A DNA stretch of 64,000 nt from Parasponia andersonii (GCA_002914805.1 JXTB01000195.1:445069-509068); one strand, 5' to 3'. Positions 32,763-45,246 are shown, counted from the first letter of the stretch. Notes: generated by a model from the sequence alone, not told the origin. A program made the numbers and translations.

Positions 32763-33558
32763 TATTGGTACAGTTTTTATCAGCTGTCCACGTGTCTTCG
32801 AACTACTGATGATGTATCTACCAACTGTCCACGTATCCTCGCTATCCCAGAGTGCATTTGACTTCAATTCGGATCGAAAAGGCGGGGGTCGCTACCTACA
32901 AAGACTCTCCGATGCTTAAGTCAGATATTTACCCTTGAGATTTAGTAGCAAGGATTAAGTTTTTCTTTTGCTTACAAATTTCTTTCTATCTCTTTTTCTT
33001 ATATCTCTGTTATGCCTATGTCCTCAGGGGGATGCATGGCGAATTGAGAACCTTCTAGCTCTCAATCCCAGGATCGAGTACCTTTTCTCATCATGACTTA
33101 CTCCAGAAATCACGGGCCGTAGTTACCATAATTTCTCTTGCATCGCCGTGACCTGCTTTCCGCCGTCCCCTATGGCTCGAGCCTAGCAAGGGTGAAACTT
33201 TGACAAACTGCCAATCTGACAAGACGGTGTGCCCAATGCGCACATCTACCCAAGATTGCATTAAATGCCCTGTCTAGGTCTGGAGCAGCGGGCTGTCTCT
33301 AATGATCTTCTGGCAGAAGACCCTCGAGGCTCCTAACCCCTAGCTGTCGAGTTAAAAATTAGATTAGGCCGAATCCGTCTAGGATCTGGGATGGATTTGA
33401 CCCTGGCCTCTGATAACCCACGGACCCATATGATATCACGTGTGACTCGTGTGGCTTTTAGACGGTCCTTCTAGACACGTATCGGATGACGTGCCCCCTG
33501 CCACCTATTTTGCTACTTAACCGTCCACATGGTATATGATTTAGGAACGGGCCCCACA
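32763..33558. repeat. 5' LTR of Tat element B (796 bp)
   Basis: The inner end reads TATTGGTACAG (TG changed to TA) and the outer end is GCCCCACA, followed by the CTACG duplication. Compared with the 3' LTR, the TATA-bearing segment after GCATGGC (33040) is replaced by GAATT. The LTR that should drive the element therefore has no TATA box there. Confidence 0.92.
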
Positions 33559-33563
33559 CTACG

Positions 33564-35941
33564 CATCATTTTATTTATAGAAAAGAGGACTCTCCTTAAA
33601 TATTTCTATCCCACTAATGGAAAAAGAGAGACAGAAGAGAACAAAACAACTATATTATGAACAAAAGAATTTTGAAAAATAATGAAGAAGACATAGTTCT
33701 AGCATCAGCGTTGGATACTTCAAATCGTAATTATTTGAATTTTTGTTTTTTTGCCACCATCACTATTTCAACATATCCACTGAGTTTATTAAAGTTTTCA
33801 CTCAGTTCAAAGCACATATTTCCACCTTTAAAGCTTCCGGTTCTAATAGTGAATAATTTTCTTCTTCTCTATATCAAGTTTCCTTAATAAGCAAATAAGA
33901 TAGAAAAATAAATGATAGGAAAATTTCAAAGTTTTCAAAGTCTTGTTATACCCCGAGACGCCATGTCCTTAGCCTAGATTTGTGATACAGCCATTGGGGA
34001 TTACTTGAACCTACAATCTTCCTTCCGAATTTGTTTCAGAGGAATGTTTAATAGAGATCATACGAAAATAAGTAATTTGGATTGGGTCGTATTTCGGTCA
34101 TTATTTTCAAAAGGACCGCATGGAGTGTCATTTCCCATTGNTATCTTATTTAATTATTTTAAAATTTTTATTAATAGAAAAAAAAACATTACATGTTTAT
34201 GTTTTCTATTTTTTCAAAAAAATTTAAATAAATATACATATTAATTAAAAATTTCAATTAAAACATAATATGTTTTATTAAAAAAAACTCTAATAGTCAT
34301 TTTATTTAAAAAAAAAAAGCAAAAAAAGGATAAGGACCGGCTGGTCTGTCTTGACCTGCCTCAGGCGTGGCCCGACCTTAGCCTGCTTGGCAGCCAACGA
34401 ACCAACGGACCAGACTTGGTTCAATTTTATTTATTGGGGGCTAGGCCTGGCTGGCTCGCTTTTTTTGATAGGTCGACCCGTTTGTCTCTCCACGTCCCAT
34501 GTGTTCTCACTCAGAATTTTCTGTTTTGTATGCAATTTATTTATCTTTCCTTATTCACGTGTTCCACTTATTATATTTGAGTTACTTGCTTTCTTTTTTC
34601 TTTTTCTTTTTTCAATTCCTACCCTCCATTATTGGCTCCTTTTCTCCCCTTTTTTCTTTATTTATTTATACTTTTATGTTAATTTGTTTTCATGAAAACC
34701 TACTTTGTTCTCCAAGGTTAATTATGGACTTCAAAATATATAAGCAACAATAAGAAATCAAGATATGCAATTTCTTATTTATTATTTAAACCATGTTATA
34801 TATAGAATTTATTATAACGCAAATCATTTTATATATGGAATTTGTTAGAATTAAGTAGAGTTTAAAAGAATATCTTTCTTGTTACTTGTACTGTGAAGTA
34901 ATTTGCTTCTTTTTCTATTAGGATGTCAGCTTAATGTTTATATCTGTATTTTTGTTTTTGGTTTGATAATTTTTGAAACATGTATACATAATAGTTTCTT
35001 ATGGGATTCTTAAATCCCGTATTGTGGTGTTTTTTTTCCTTTTTTTTTTTTTTCAAGAAAAAGTGATGATCGTAATTTTAAATGATATTTATATAACAGA
35101 CTGTTATAGTTTAGTTAAAAGTTTTATCCTTCTAAGTTCTAACGTCCGTCTCTATAATTTATAGCTAAAAAAAAGTTTGTTTTTAGTAGAAAATAGTTTA
35201 TCATTGAGCTTGGGATAAAGTATCCATGATCCGTCACTATGTCATGGTACGTAATACACTAATATGGTCATAAATAAAGAATGCCATTGTAGGTTTTCCC
35301 ATAATTTATGTCAAATCAGTAGTGTAATTTATTGTTATAGAGTGAAAGTACTACTCGCATATTGTCCATCTCCTAGTAATTAATTAACCATTTTTCTACT
35401 TGAAATATAGAGGGGAAAAGAACAGCATCCGATTGAAGGTATTGCATGCAAGAGGTTATATGTAATCTTGGTATATTATAATCTTTGTTTGAATTTAATG
35501 AATTTATTTCTTTTACAGGAAAAAAGAAAAGCTTGAGCATATTGACACCTCTCCCTAGACAGACGCCATCAGATGCCAATTCTTACCCAAATTTGTTTTT
35601 TAATTTTGTTTTTTTTTTTTTTTTTTAAAAAGAAGTGTTAGCTTTTAATACGAGATATTTTAGTGTAGACGTAAAGGAAACAATAATGTAAAATGGTGTG
35701 AAGCAAGCAGTAAAATAATAGTGTAAAAAGGTGAAATAAAGAGTAGCCTAGCTAGCTAGTAGAACGACTCTTAAAAGAAGATAAGAAACAAGGAGGTCAA
35801 CAGTGAAAATACTACCACAAATATAGCGCAAAATTAATGAAATATGTGATGACACACAAACGAATAACAAATAACTAGTGAAATTAATTCGTTTTGCGAA
35901 TTATGATCGGTAATATAAAATAAATAACTTGTTCACGAGTA
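33564..35941. other. AT-rich intergenic stretch with an assembly gap, no gene recognised
   Basis: From 33944 the text TGTTATACCCCGAGACGCCA looks like the start of a gypsy LTR; it stops at the N at 34141 and no partner is visible. A GC-rich patch at about 34335-34495 (GACCGGCTGGTCTGTC, GGCCTGGCTGGCTCGC) is followed by pyrimidine-rich tracts. The rest is low-complexity A/T. The last few hundred bases are the 3' flank of the ankyrin/PGG pseudogene. Confidence 0.5.
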
Positions 35942-36214
35942 CTAGAGTACTTGTACATATATATGATCACACGTGAGGCGGTCAAAATGGACTCCGAAAA
36001 GTAGCCTTAATAAGGTCAGATACAGAGGAAGCTGCACCGCGGCGAAAAGGCACACCGGTAGAAACGTCAGTGCGTACACCGGAAAAGCAAGGTACTTGAG
36101 TTTATCTTCCAGCACAACGAAGTGACCGGCGCAAAAGGAGGTGATCATGGAGGCAATGGAGACAAAAAGCGATGTTAAACCCAGCAAAAGCTTTTTGGGG
36201 AGATCTTTAATCTT

Positions 36215-36592
36215 TATTAGAAAATAAATTTATTTGTGACCAATTGAGCTATAAATAAGATGTTTAGTTATTTGAACTTGTGTTGTGAGTTGGACTTATT
36301 TTGGTGTGTATAACTAATTGTCCATAATTTAATACCCTAATTTCTAGAGAATTCTTGTATTTACTAGATAGAATAATTAATTAAGTTATTGGAGGTTAAA
36401 TAAAGCATTTTTATACTATCTAGAGTCATCTTTGGAGTAGTATAAATAGAGTGCTCCATACCTCATTTGTATCAAGCCAAAAAAGAAACAATTCAAGTAG
36501 TAATACAAGTTATTCTTTTCCACCAAAATTCTCTCTAGTTTCTCCCTTAACCTTTCTAGTATTTCTGGTCTTAAAATATTATATTTTCAACA
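36215..36592. repeat. 5' LTR of copia2 (378 bp)
   Basis: Begins TATTAGAAAATAAA (TG changed to TA), ends TTTCAACA. A TATA box TATAAATA lies at about 36440. Confidence 0.85.
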
Positions 36593-37085
36593 AAGTGGTA
36601 TCAGAGTGAGATTGTGAGTTCTCTTGAAATTCTAACTATGTTCTATGGTTATAGCTTTGAGTGATCTTACATATCAGAAAAGAATTCTTGAGATTGAAAG
36701 TTTTAGCCATTTGTCCCAAACATACTACTATTACATATTAAATCGAAGAGCTCGACGAGACGAACACGCTGCCATAAAAATCAGCCCAATCAGAATCTGA
36801 ACGAGTCTAAACGACTCGTCGAAAGTTTACTATCACAAACTGAGTCAACTCGCCAAGTTGAGCCGAGTCAGAGTTATTGACCGAGCCATCAGAATGTTTG
36901 ACCGTGCTGGTAACTAAGTCGTAGGAGCCGTTGACCAGATTGCTAACTATCGTTGACCGTTGATTGAGTGGTTGACTTTGTCTGTTGACTTTGACCAGTC
37001 GATATACTAGTCAATCTTAAGATTCTTCGACGTTCTGGATCTATTCGTGTAGTCGAAATTTCTAAAAACTCACTCCATTAAAAGT

Positions 37086-38544
37086 TATGGTTACTGATAG
37101 TTTAGCATCTCTTCAAGTTCTACCATTCTATGACAACAACTTTGATAATTGAACTATCAAAATGAGGGTCCTCCTTGGAGTACATAATGTTTAGGATATA
37201 GTAGAGAAAGACTACGAAAAACCAAGAGATGAAGCGATACTATCTGCAACACAAAGGGATAGTTTCAAAGACTCAATAAAGAGAGATAAAAAGGCTCTCT
37301 TCCTTATCTACCAAGTCTTAGATGACGATGAGTTTGAGAAAATCTCAAGTGCAACCTCTGCCAAGGAAGCATGGGAGAAACTTCAAATCTCATATAAAGG
37401 AGAAGAAAAAGTTAAAAAAGTTCGCTTTCAAACTCTAAGAGGGGAGTTTGATTTGCTACACATGATATTCAATCTCCAACTATTTTTTTAGAGTTCTAAT
37501 AATTTCTAATCAAATAAAAAAAAATGGTGAAATACTAGAAAATGTTACGATTATGGAAAAGATTTTTCGATCGTTAGATCCAAAATTCGAGAATATTTTT
37601 ATTGTCATCGAAGAAACTAAAGATTTAGGAGCTATGACGATAGAAAAACTCTTAGGTTCCTTGCAAGCCTACGAAGAAAAGAAAAAGAAGACACCAAATT
37701 TCAATGAGCAACTCCTCAAGGCTTAACTCTAAGAGATAGAAGAAGATTTTGACAATGAAAGGGGACATGGAAGAGATTGTGACCAAGAAAGAGGTCACAG
37801 ACGTGGAAGAGGAGGAAGATGATGCTTCAATAACAATTATGAAAATAAATATAAAAGAGAAAGCTCGACAAGAGGTCGTGGAAGAGGTAACCTGCAGCGT
37901 TGGCATGATAAGTCCTAAATCAAGTGTCACAACTGTTAGAGATATGGTCATTACGCTTTCGAATGTAGAGTTTCAAAAAAGGTACAATAGAGAGCCAACT
38001 ATGCGAAAGATAAAAGACAAGAGGAAGATATATTGTTGTTAGCATACAAGGAGACCATTAGGTGCCAAGAAAATATATGGTACCTTGACAGCGGAGCAAG
38101 CAATCATATGTGTGAAAGAATAGATATGTTCTTAGAGCTTGATGAGTTGGTGACTGAGAATATTTCATTCGGAGATAATTCCAAGGCAGCAATAAAGGAC
38201 AAAGGTAAAATTCTCATACGCTTGAGTTGAGAAATAGAGAACATCAGTTTATTCCAAACATTTACTACGTGCCTAATATGAAGAGTAATATCTTGAGTCT
38301 TAGCCAACTCTTAGAGAAATGCTATGATATTCACATGAAAGAAAATAGTCTTTCTTTAAGAGACAATAGAAACAAATTAATCACTAAAGTGCCAATAACA
38401 AGAAACAGAATGTTCTTATTATACATTCAAAGTGATGTAGCAAAGTGTCTAAAGGTTTCCTACAAAGATTTATCATAACTTTGGCACCTAAGGTTTGGAC
38501 ATCTCAATTTTGAAGGTCTAGAATTATTAGAATTATTAACAAGA
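37086..38544 (+). pseudogene. gag, protease and pre-integrase part of copia2
   Basis: The gag start is at about 37087 (MVTDSLASLQVLPFYDNNFD), with stops within the first 40 codons. Then KALFLIYQVLDDDEFEKI and SAKEAWEKLQISYKGEEKV mark a copia gag. The protease is at 38033-38230 with WYLDSGASNHMC intact. The GAG-pre-integrase is at 38227-38478 (YVPNMKSNILSLSQLLE), and the text then jumps into the integrase C-terminal region. Confidence 0.82.
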
Positions 38545-38549
38545 AACGT

Positions 38550-40500
38550 ATGAGAAAGACACCACAAGAAGCTTGGAGCGGAAGAAAGTCTGGAATCTCT
38601 CACCTAAGAATGTTTGGGAGCATAGCTTACGCTCACATGCCCGATGAAAAGAGAACGAAGTTCGACAATAAAAGTGAGAAGTTTATCTTCATCGATTGCG
38701 ATTCTAACTCAAAAGGCTACAAGCTCTACAATCCAAGAAATGGCAAGGCCATTATTAGTGGCGAAGTAGAGTTTGACAAAGAAAGCACCTAGGAATGACA
38801 CAAACAAGAGGGAAGTTATGACTTCCTACCATATATTGAAAAAGAAAGCGAGCAATGAAGAATGGAATAAGTAAGAGAAAAACTACAAGAGCCTATTACC
38901 CCTCCTACTTCACCAACGACAAGTACTTATCAAAAATCAACACCAGGATCATCTTCAAGTAGCAGTTCAAGTGAAAGGATGCCAATATTAAGGAGTTTAC
39001 AAGACATATATGAGATAACTGAGAATAAAAATAACTTGACTCTCTTTTACCTCCTTGCTGATTGTGAACCACTAAACTTTGATGAAGCTGTTCAAAGTAA
39101 AAAATGGTGAGATGCGATAGATGAAGAAATAAAGTTGATCACAAAGAATGATAGATGGGAGCTTGCTATACTTCCAAAGGAGCACAAATCAATCAGCGTG
39201 AAATGTGTCTACAAGGCTAAGAAAAATGCTAAAGGAGAAGTGGAGAGATATAAGGCAAGACTAGTCGCGAAAGGATACAATCAAAGACATTGTATCGACT
39301 ATGATGAGGTATTTGCTCCTTCGCTCGTCTAGAAATGGTATGATTGATCATCTCATTGGTTCCTAAAAATAAATGAAAAATTCATTAAATGGATGTCAAG
39401 TCTGCTTTCTTAAATGGAGTCCTTAAAGAAGAAATGTATATAGAGCAACAATCTGGATATAAGATTAAGAGACAATAAGATAAGTATCGAAAGTTGAAGA
39501 AGGCCCTTTACGGGTTAAAATAAGCAACGAGAGCATAGAATAGCCGTATCAATAAGTATTTCCAAGATAACAACTTTATTAAATGTCCTTATGAGCATGC
39601 GTTATGTATCAAAGTAAAAGACATAGATATCTTGATCATGTGCCTCTATATCGATGATTTAATCTTCATGGAGAGTAATCCATCCGTGTTTGAAGAGTTT
39701 AAGAAAGCAATGATAAGGAAGTTCGAGATGACTGACATCGGACTCATGTGTTACTATTTTGGCATAGAAGTGAAGCAAAAAGAAGATGAAATTTTTATTT
39801 CACAAGAAGGTTATGCCAAGGAGATCATCAACAAGTTCAAGATGAATGATTATAAGGTTGTCGATACACTGATTGAATGTGGAGTCAAACTATCAAAGCA
39901 TGACGAAGGAGAAAAGGTAGATCCAACACTCTACAAGAGCTTAGTTGGAAGTTTACACTACCTGACTTACACAAGACCTGACATTCTCTATGCTGTGGGC
40001 ATGGTCAGTCGTTATATGGAATCTCCAACAACTACTCACTTGAAAGTTGCTAAAAAAATCCTTCAATATATTAAAGGTACAACTAACTTTGGCTTATGAT
40101 ATTCATTATCTAATAACTATAATCTTGTATGTTATAGTGATAGTGATTGGAGTAGAGACTTAGATGATCGAAAGAGTACAAGTAGTTTTACATTCTTCAT
40201 GGGATATACTACTTTTACATAGATATCTAAGAAGCAACCAATCATCATACTTTCAAGTTGTGAAATAGAGTATGTTACAGCTACGTCATGTATCTTTCAT
40301 ACAATTTGGCTAAGAAATTTGTTGAAGGAACTATTCATTCTACAAAATGAACCCACTGAGATCTGTATTGATAATAAAACAGCAATTGCTTTGGCAAAGA
40401 ATCCTGTCTTTCATAACAAAAGCAAGTACATCGATACCCACTACTATTACATAAGAGAATGTGTTCCAAGAAAGGACGTGTAACTTAAGTATGTGAAGAC
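38550..40500 (+). pseudogene. Integrase tail, RT and RNase H of copia2, catalytic core of integrase deleted
   Basis: At about 38548 the sequence enters the post-core integrase part (KTPQEAWSGRKSGISHLRMF). The whole DDE core between the pre-integrase domain and this point is absent. RT begins WELAILPKEHKSISVKCVYK and is broken at 39332. The palm is recovered at 39632-40099 with LYIDDLIFMESN and the C-terminal KSLVGSLHYLTYTRPDILYA. RNase H pieces (CYSDSDWSRDLDDRKSTS, CIDNKTAIALAKNPVFH) follow with stops. Confidence 0.82.
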
Positions 40501-40600
40501 TCAAGACCAAGTGGCGGATATTTTCTCCAAACTACTCGAACATGAGATTTTTCTCAAGTTAAGAAATTTATTAGGTGTCACAAATTAAGTTTAAGGGGGG

Positions 40601-40978
40601 TGTTAGAAAATAAACTTATTTGCGATCCACTGGGCCATAGATAAGTAATTTAGTTATTTGGACTTGTATTATGAGTTAGACTTATTTTAATGTGTGTATT
40701 TAATAACTTATAGTTTAATACCCTAGTTTATAGAGTATTCTTATATTTACTAGATAGTATAATTAATTAAGTTATTAGAAATTGAATGAAAATTTTTTAC
40801 ACCATCTAAAATAATTCTTAGAACAGTATAAATAAAGTGCTCATCCTCCCATTTGTATCAAACCAAAAGAGAAACAATTTAAATAATAATACAAGTTTTT
40901 CTTTTTCATCAAAATTTTAGCTAGTTTATCCCTTAACCTTCCTAGTCTTTCTAGCCTTAAAATCTCTTATTTCAAACG
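40601..40978. repeat. 3' LTR of copia2 (378 bp)
   Basis: Begins TGTTAGAAAATAAAC and ends TTTCAAACG. Its length equals that of the 5' LTR. The ATCTT duplication follows immediately. Confidence 0.85.
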
Positions 40979-42410
40979 ATCTTTCTCTTGGTGGTGGGAC
41001 GTGAGGATGGCCAGAGACATGATCAGGGGGGTGACTGAGAAGCAAAGAGCGATCAACGACGAGACGGCAAAAAGCTCGAAAGATGGCTGGTTTTCAAGAG
41101 TCAGTTTCCCACTCAGACTGTCTGTGCCTCTGGGAAAAGTGATGGAACTGCCGAAAGCGATAGTTGCAATGAGGGTCGCCACCACAGAGCACGATGTTGA
41201 AGTGCTCGTTAGCCACTCGCCGCCTTCCTTGACGAGATCTTTGTGGGTTTTGGTGAAGATTTCTTCTGGGGTCTCGCCATCCTTGTTGGCACGTAAGAAG
41301 AAGTGTGGAGGCATGGACTCCTCCACAAACTACAATACGTATATTTTGTCCCATATCATAATAAGCTTAGTTTCGTAATTTCTCAACGTAGATATGTAGT
41401 AGCTAGCTTAACGAACAAATAAAGAAGTTAATTAAGGATACACAGAAAGAAAAATAAAAATCTATTTTGAAGAAGAGGACACAATTATAGTAGCAGTTTT
41501 AATTCTTTCTCAAAGGGGAAGCACTTTATATATATATATTCCTAGGTTTTTTCCAATCACATATCCACATATTGTAAATTCTAGACAAGTAGCAATTCAT
41601 GACTATTAATACGATAGGACCCAATCCCTTCCCATGTTTTTGCCAATTGAGAACGCATTTTTTCTAATATATATGTTGGAAAAATATGTTTTTAATTAGC
41701 AAAAACAGGCGATAAGATCGATCCCTGAACGAGACTTATCCAAAAACTGTATAATACATATATTTTATATATATATATATATATATATCGTACCTTGTAC
41801 CATTTGATTTCCCACTGCATTTGTAGGGCAGCGCGGGGAATCGGCCATGGCTTATGGTCATATTTTTTAATCATCGCCGCAAAATGCAGTGCACTGTTCC
41901 TGTGATTATCCACTTTCCGAAAGACGATGTCTTTGGGGATGCCAGAATTTTTCATCAACAGCTTATACACTTCTAGCTGCCTGTTCTCTGCTGCCAGCAG
42001 TAGTATATTCTTCATATTTTGGTCCGCATCATCGATAGCCACGGGGTAACATTTAAGGATTTTGTCCACCATTTCGGATATACCATTTTTCGCGGCAATT
42101 AGTATAGCCGTTCCCTTGTGTTCCTTTCCACCACTATTACTAGTTGTTTTCTTATCCTCCTTTTCTTCCTTTTTCTGATCTCGATCTGCTTGATAAGATA
42201 ATACATAGAGATCAGAATTTCGAAACCTAAGATGTCATATCATAGAATTATACTAACATTATTGGAGCTTTTAACGTAGTTGCAAGGTGGTAATGATCAG
42301 TATCTAGTTTTTATCTTATTTTTGTGTCTATCCAATTGGATTTTCACAAGCAAATTTTAAGAATAATAACAATTTTTTTTAATGAAATAGTAAATGGGAG
42401 AAAACTATTA

Positions 42411-42619
42411 CGTTTGAGAAGAAGAAGATTGTGGAAGAATACTTCTCATTAGATTGGGTCAAAGTGACCAAGAGTCTTATATACAACTCAGATAAATATA
42501 CCAACTAATGCTGAGCTAATACAACCTGCCAGCTAAGCTACAGTACTAACAGAATAACTAACGCTCTAACTAATACTATAACTAACAGTAATAAAACTAA
42601 TTACTAACAAAGTCTAATA
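42411..42619. repeat. 3' LTR of copia3 (about 209 bp)
   Basis: Runs CGTTTGAGAAG...GTCTAATA. It aligns with 54615-54823 over its whole length. Confidence 0.8.
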
Positions 42620-42626
42620 CTCTCCC

Positions 42627-44540
42627 TCAAGAAGGACTGTGTATGTCAAGAACAGCCATCTTAGATAAGAGGGGAAAAAGTACAGTGGAAGACAATGCTT
42701 TAATAAAAATGTCCTCCAACTGATGATGAGAGCAGATAGGCAGAAGTTTGATGAAGCCTTGAGCCACTTTATCCCGCACAAAATGACAATCAAGTTCAAC
42801 GTGCTTAGTGCGCTCATGAAACGTTGGATTAGAAGCAATGTGAACAGCAACTTGATTATCACAAAAGAGAAGTGCATGAGAAGAAACTACCACTTGGAAA
42901 TCTTGAAGCAAATGATAAATCTAAATAATCTCACTCTCAATAGATGCCAATGCACGATATTCGGCCTCATCAGAAGAATGAGAAATAATGGACTATTTCT
43001 TAGTCTTCCAAGAGACCAAAGAATTACCAAGAAAACACAAAAGCCAGTGACAGGTTATCTGGTATCAAGGCAAGCACCCCAATCGGCATCAGAGAAAGCT
43101 TTCACTTGAAGCGAAGAAGAAGCTGAAAAGAGAAGTCCCTGACCAGGGTGAGACTTAAGATACCAAATGAGATGATGAGCAGCTTTGAGATGAGGGAGTC
43201 GAGGAAGTGCTAAAAACTGACTCAGTTTGTGTACAACAAATGTGATATCAGGACGAGACAGATTGAGACAAAGCAATCGACCAATGAGACGGTGATATTG
43301 AGAAGCATCAGGTAGTAAATCGCCTTCATCAGCATGAAGTTTCAACTTCGGATCCATAGGTACAATAGTAGGTTGACGACCAAGATAACCATGATCTTTA
43401 AGTAATTGAAGAGTGTAACGGCGTTGAGATAAAAGAATCCCTTGAGCAGACTTAGCAATTTCAAGTCCAAAAAATACTTTAAGGAACCTAAATCCTTAAG
43501 TTTGAACTGAGTATGAAGAAATTGCTCCTAGATATCAATGACATTAGAATCAGGACTTGTGATTATTATATCGTCAACATAGGCAAGGAAGGTAACAAAA
43601 GAAGATCCAGTACCTATGGTAAAAAGAGAGTAATCAACTTTCGATTGAGAAAAATCATAAGAAAGTAGAGCATATGTAAACTTTGAATTCCATTGCCTAG
43701 AAGCTTGTTTAAGACCATAAATTAACTTGTGAAGCTTACAACCAAAGGTTGGCCATGATGCTCCCCATGTTTGCCAAAATAAGAGGAAGATCTATGTAAA
43801 CTTCCTCAAATAAATTGCTATTAAGAAAGGCATTATTCATTTCTGATTGAACCAGATACCATTTCTGACTAGTTGCTAATGCCAGAAGAATCTTAACACT
43901 AACTAATTTGGAAATTGGAGAAAAGGTTTCAAGGAAGTCAAGTCCTTCTTGTTGAGTATAGCCCTTAGCAACCAGTTGGACTTTATGCCTTTCAAGTTTG
44001 CCATCAGATTGATATTTGATCTTATAGATCTATTTGCAGCCAAATGCTATGCTTCCCATGAGGCAAAGGAACCACGAACCAAGTATGGTTGGCCTCTATA
44101 GCATCTAACTCAGCCTTCATGATAGCCCTCTATTTTGGAAATTTAACAGCTTGATGATAGAACTGAGGCTCAACTTGAGAAGAAGCAGTCAGGATAAAAG
44201 TCTTATAAGATGGAAAAAGGGACTAATATGAGATATAGTTAGATAGTGGATAAAAAGATGTAGGAGGAGGAGCTTGATGAGTGAGTAAGCTGCAATGATA
44301 ATCGTATAAGTAAGAGGGAGCTTTGTATGATCTAGTGGACCTACGAGGTAGAAGTAAGGAGCTGGAAGAAGGACCAACAATAGAAGTATCATTAGGAGCA
44401 GGAACAACAAGTAGAAAAAATGGATCAAGAATAGGAATATCACGGGAATCAGGCACAAGCAGTACAAGATCAGAAAAAGGATCAATAAGATGATCTTGTG
44501 AAACAACAGTGTGAAAAGGAAAGAAATCCTCATGAAACAC
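42627..44540 (-). pseudogene. RT and RNase H of copia3, many stops
   Basis: Pieces in order on the minus strand: the segment before RT (LDAIEANHTW), a fragmentary palm, then the open block 43357-43055 (DASQYHRLIGRLLCLNLSRP, FSDADWGACLDTR). RNase H is at 42911-42627 (ALLFCDNQVAVHIASNPTFH, ERTKHVELDCHFVRDKV). A separate low-complexity stretch at about 44220-44540 is the linker between integrase and RT. Confidence 0.8.
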
Positions 44541-44654
44541 AACATCTCGAGGAACAAAAACCTGCTTTGTTTGAACATCATAGAGTTTGTAACCTTTTAT
44601 ACCTGGAGGATATCCAAGGAAAACACAAACGCGAGCTCGAGGATCAAACTTTGT

Positions 44655-45246
44655 TCAATGAATTGGAAGAGTGGAAGCAAAGGCAAGATAACCAAAAACA
44701 CGAAATGAAGTGTAATCTACAGCAGAATTATAGAGAAGTTCATATGGAGTTTTGTTACGGAGTAAAGAAGTAGGAGTACGATTGATAATAGAAGCAGCAG
44801 TGAGAACACACTCAGTCCAGAAAGGAAGTAGGAGTACGATTGATAATAGAAGCAGCAGTGAGAACACACTCAGTCCAGAAAGATAAAGGAACTCGGGAAT
44901 GAAAGTAGAGGGCACGAGCAACATTAAGTAAATGTTGATGCTTCCTTTCTACTACAGAATTCAGTTCTGGACAATCCACAGAAGAAAATTGATGCAAAGC
45001 TCCTTTGGCATTGAAGAAATTAGTAAAAGCTAATTCTCTAGCATTATCAGATATGAAAGTCTTGATGTTGGCATTAAATTGGGTAGCAAGTATGTTGACA
45101 AACTTAGGAACAACAGATGCAACATCAGACTTGTGTTTTAGTAAAAATATCCAAGTGAAACGGCTGCAATCATCAACTAAAGTCAAGAAATAATGATGAC
45201 CAATGTATGGCAAGATGATAAGGGCCCAAAGATCATAATGCACCAA
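44655..45246 (-). pseudogene. Integrase of copia3 with a 58-bp tandem duplication
   Basis: The core is readable: VHYDLWAL (D), FISDNARELAF (D), SVVERKHQHLLNVAR (E), then PLSFWTECVLTAASIINR. A direct 58-bp repeat, starting at 44771 and 44829, duplicates the codons for FWTECVLTAASIINRTPTS and shifts the frame. The continuation is NKTPYELLYNSAVDYTSFRV. Confidence 0.85.

Larger units (their letters stand above)
21133..33558 (-). mobile_element. Complete Tat-type Ty3/gypsy retrotransposon B, 12.4 kb, with an antisense gene
   Basis: Flanked by a perfect 5-bp duplication CTACG at 21128-21132 and 33559-33563. Minus-strand order: 5' LTR 33558-32763, PBS, gag, protease, RT, a double RNase H, integrase, two tandem arrays, then a multi-exon gene on the opposite strand, a polypurine tract and the 3' LTR 21945-21133. 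An antisense ORF in the 3' region and an extra RNase H after the usual one are known marks of the Tat lineage (Retand, Grande, RIRE2 and relatives). All reading frames carry stops, so the copy is not autonomous. Confidence 0.93.
36215..40978 (+). mobile_element. Ty1/copia retrotransposon copia2, old and internally deleted
   Basis: 5' LTR 36215-36592, PBS TGGTATCAGAG at 36596, gag, protease, remnant integrase, RT/RNase H, polypurine tract AAGTTTAAGGGGGG (40587-40600) and 3' LTR 40601-40978. A 5-bp duplication ATCTT lies at 36210-36214 and 40979-40983. The LTRs differ at many positions, so the insertion is much older than copia1. The host sequence is the last exon of the second ankyrin/PGG gene. 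Confidence 0.9.
35942..42185 (-). pseudogene. Second ankyrin/PGG gene, truncated and split by a copia insertion
   Basis: Recognisable parts on the minus strand are 42185-41794 (ankyrin exon: [44 protein letters not shown], ending at donor AAG|GTACGA) and the last exon from 41329. The latter runs FVEESMPPHFFLRANKDGE, GGEWLTSTSTSCSVVATL to LTSHHQEKD, where copia2 (36215-40978) interrupts. The exon resumes at 36209-35942 ([40 protein letters not shown]). Compared with the intact paralogue at 6718-10484, about five bases are missing at the break even after removing copia2. The PGG triplet reads PRG. Exons equivalent to 1-6 are absent: copia3 begins at 42411. Once a membrane ankyrin protein, now non-functional. 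Confidence 0.85.

Noticed and set aside
42401..42410. CTATTA left of copia3 as a target duplication
   Set aside because: The bases right of the other LTR (AAGATAG) do not match; no 5-bp pair fits without moving the LTR edges.
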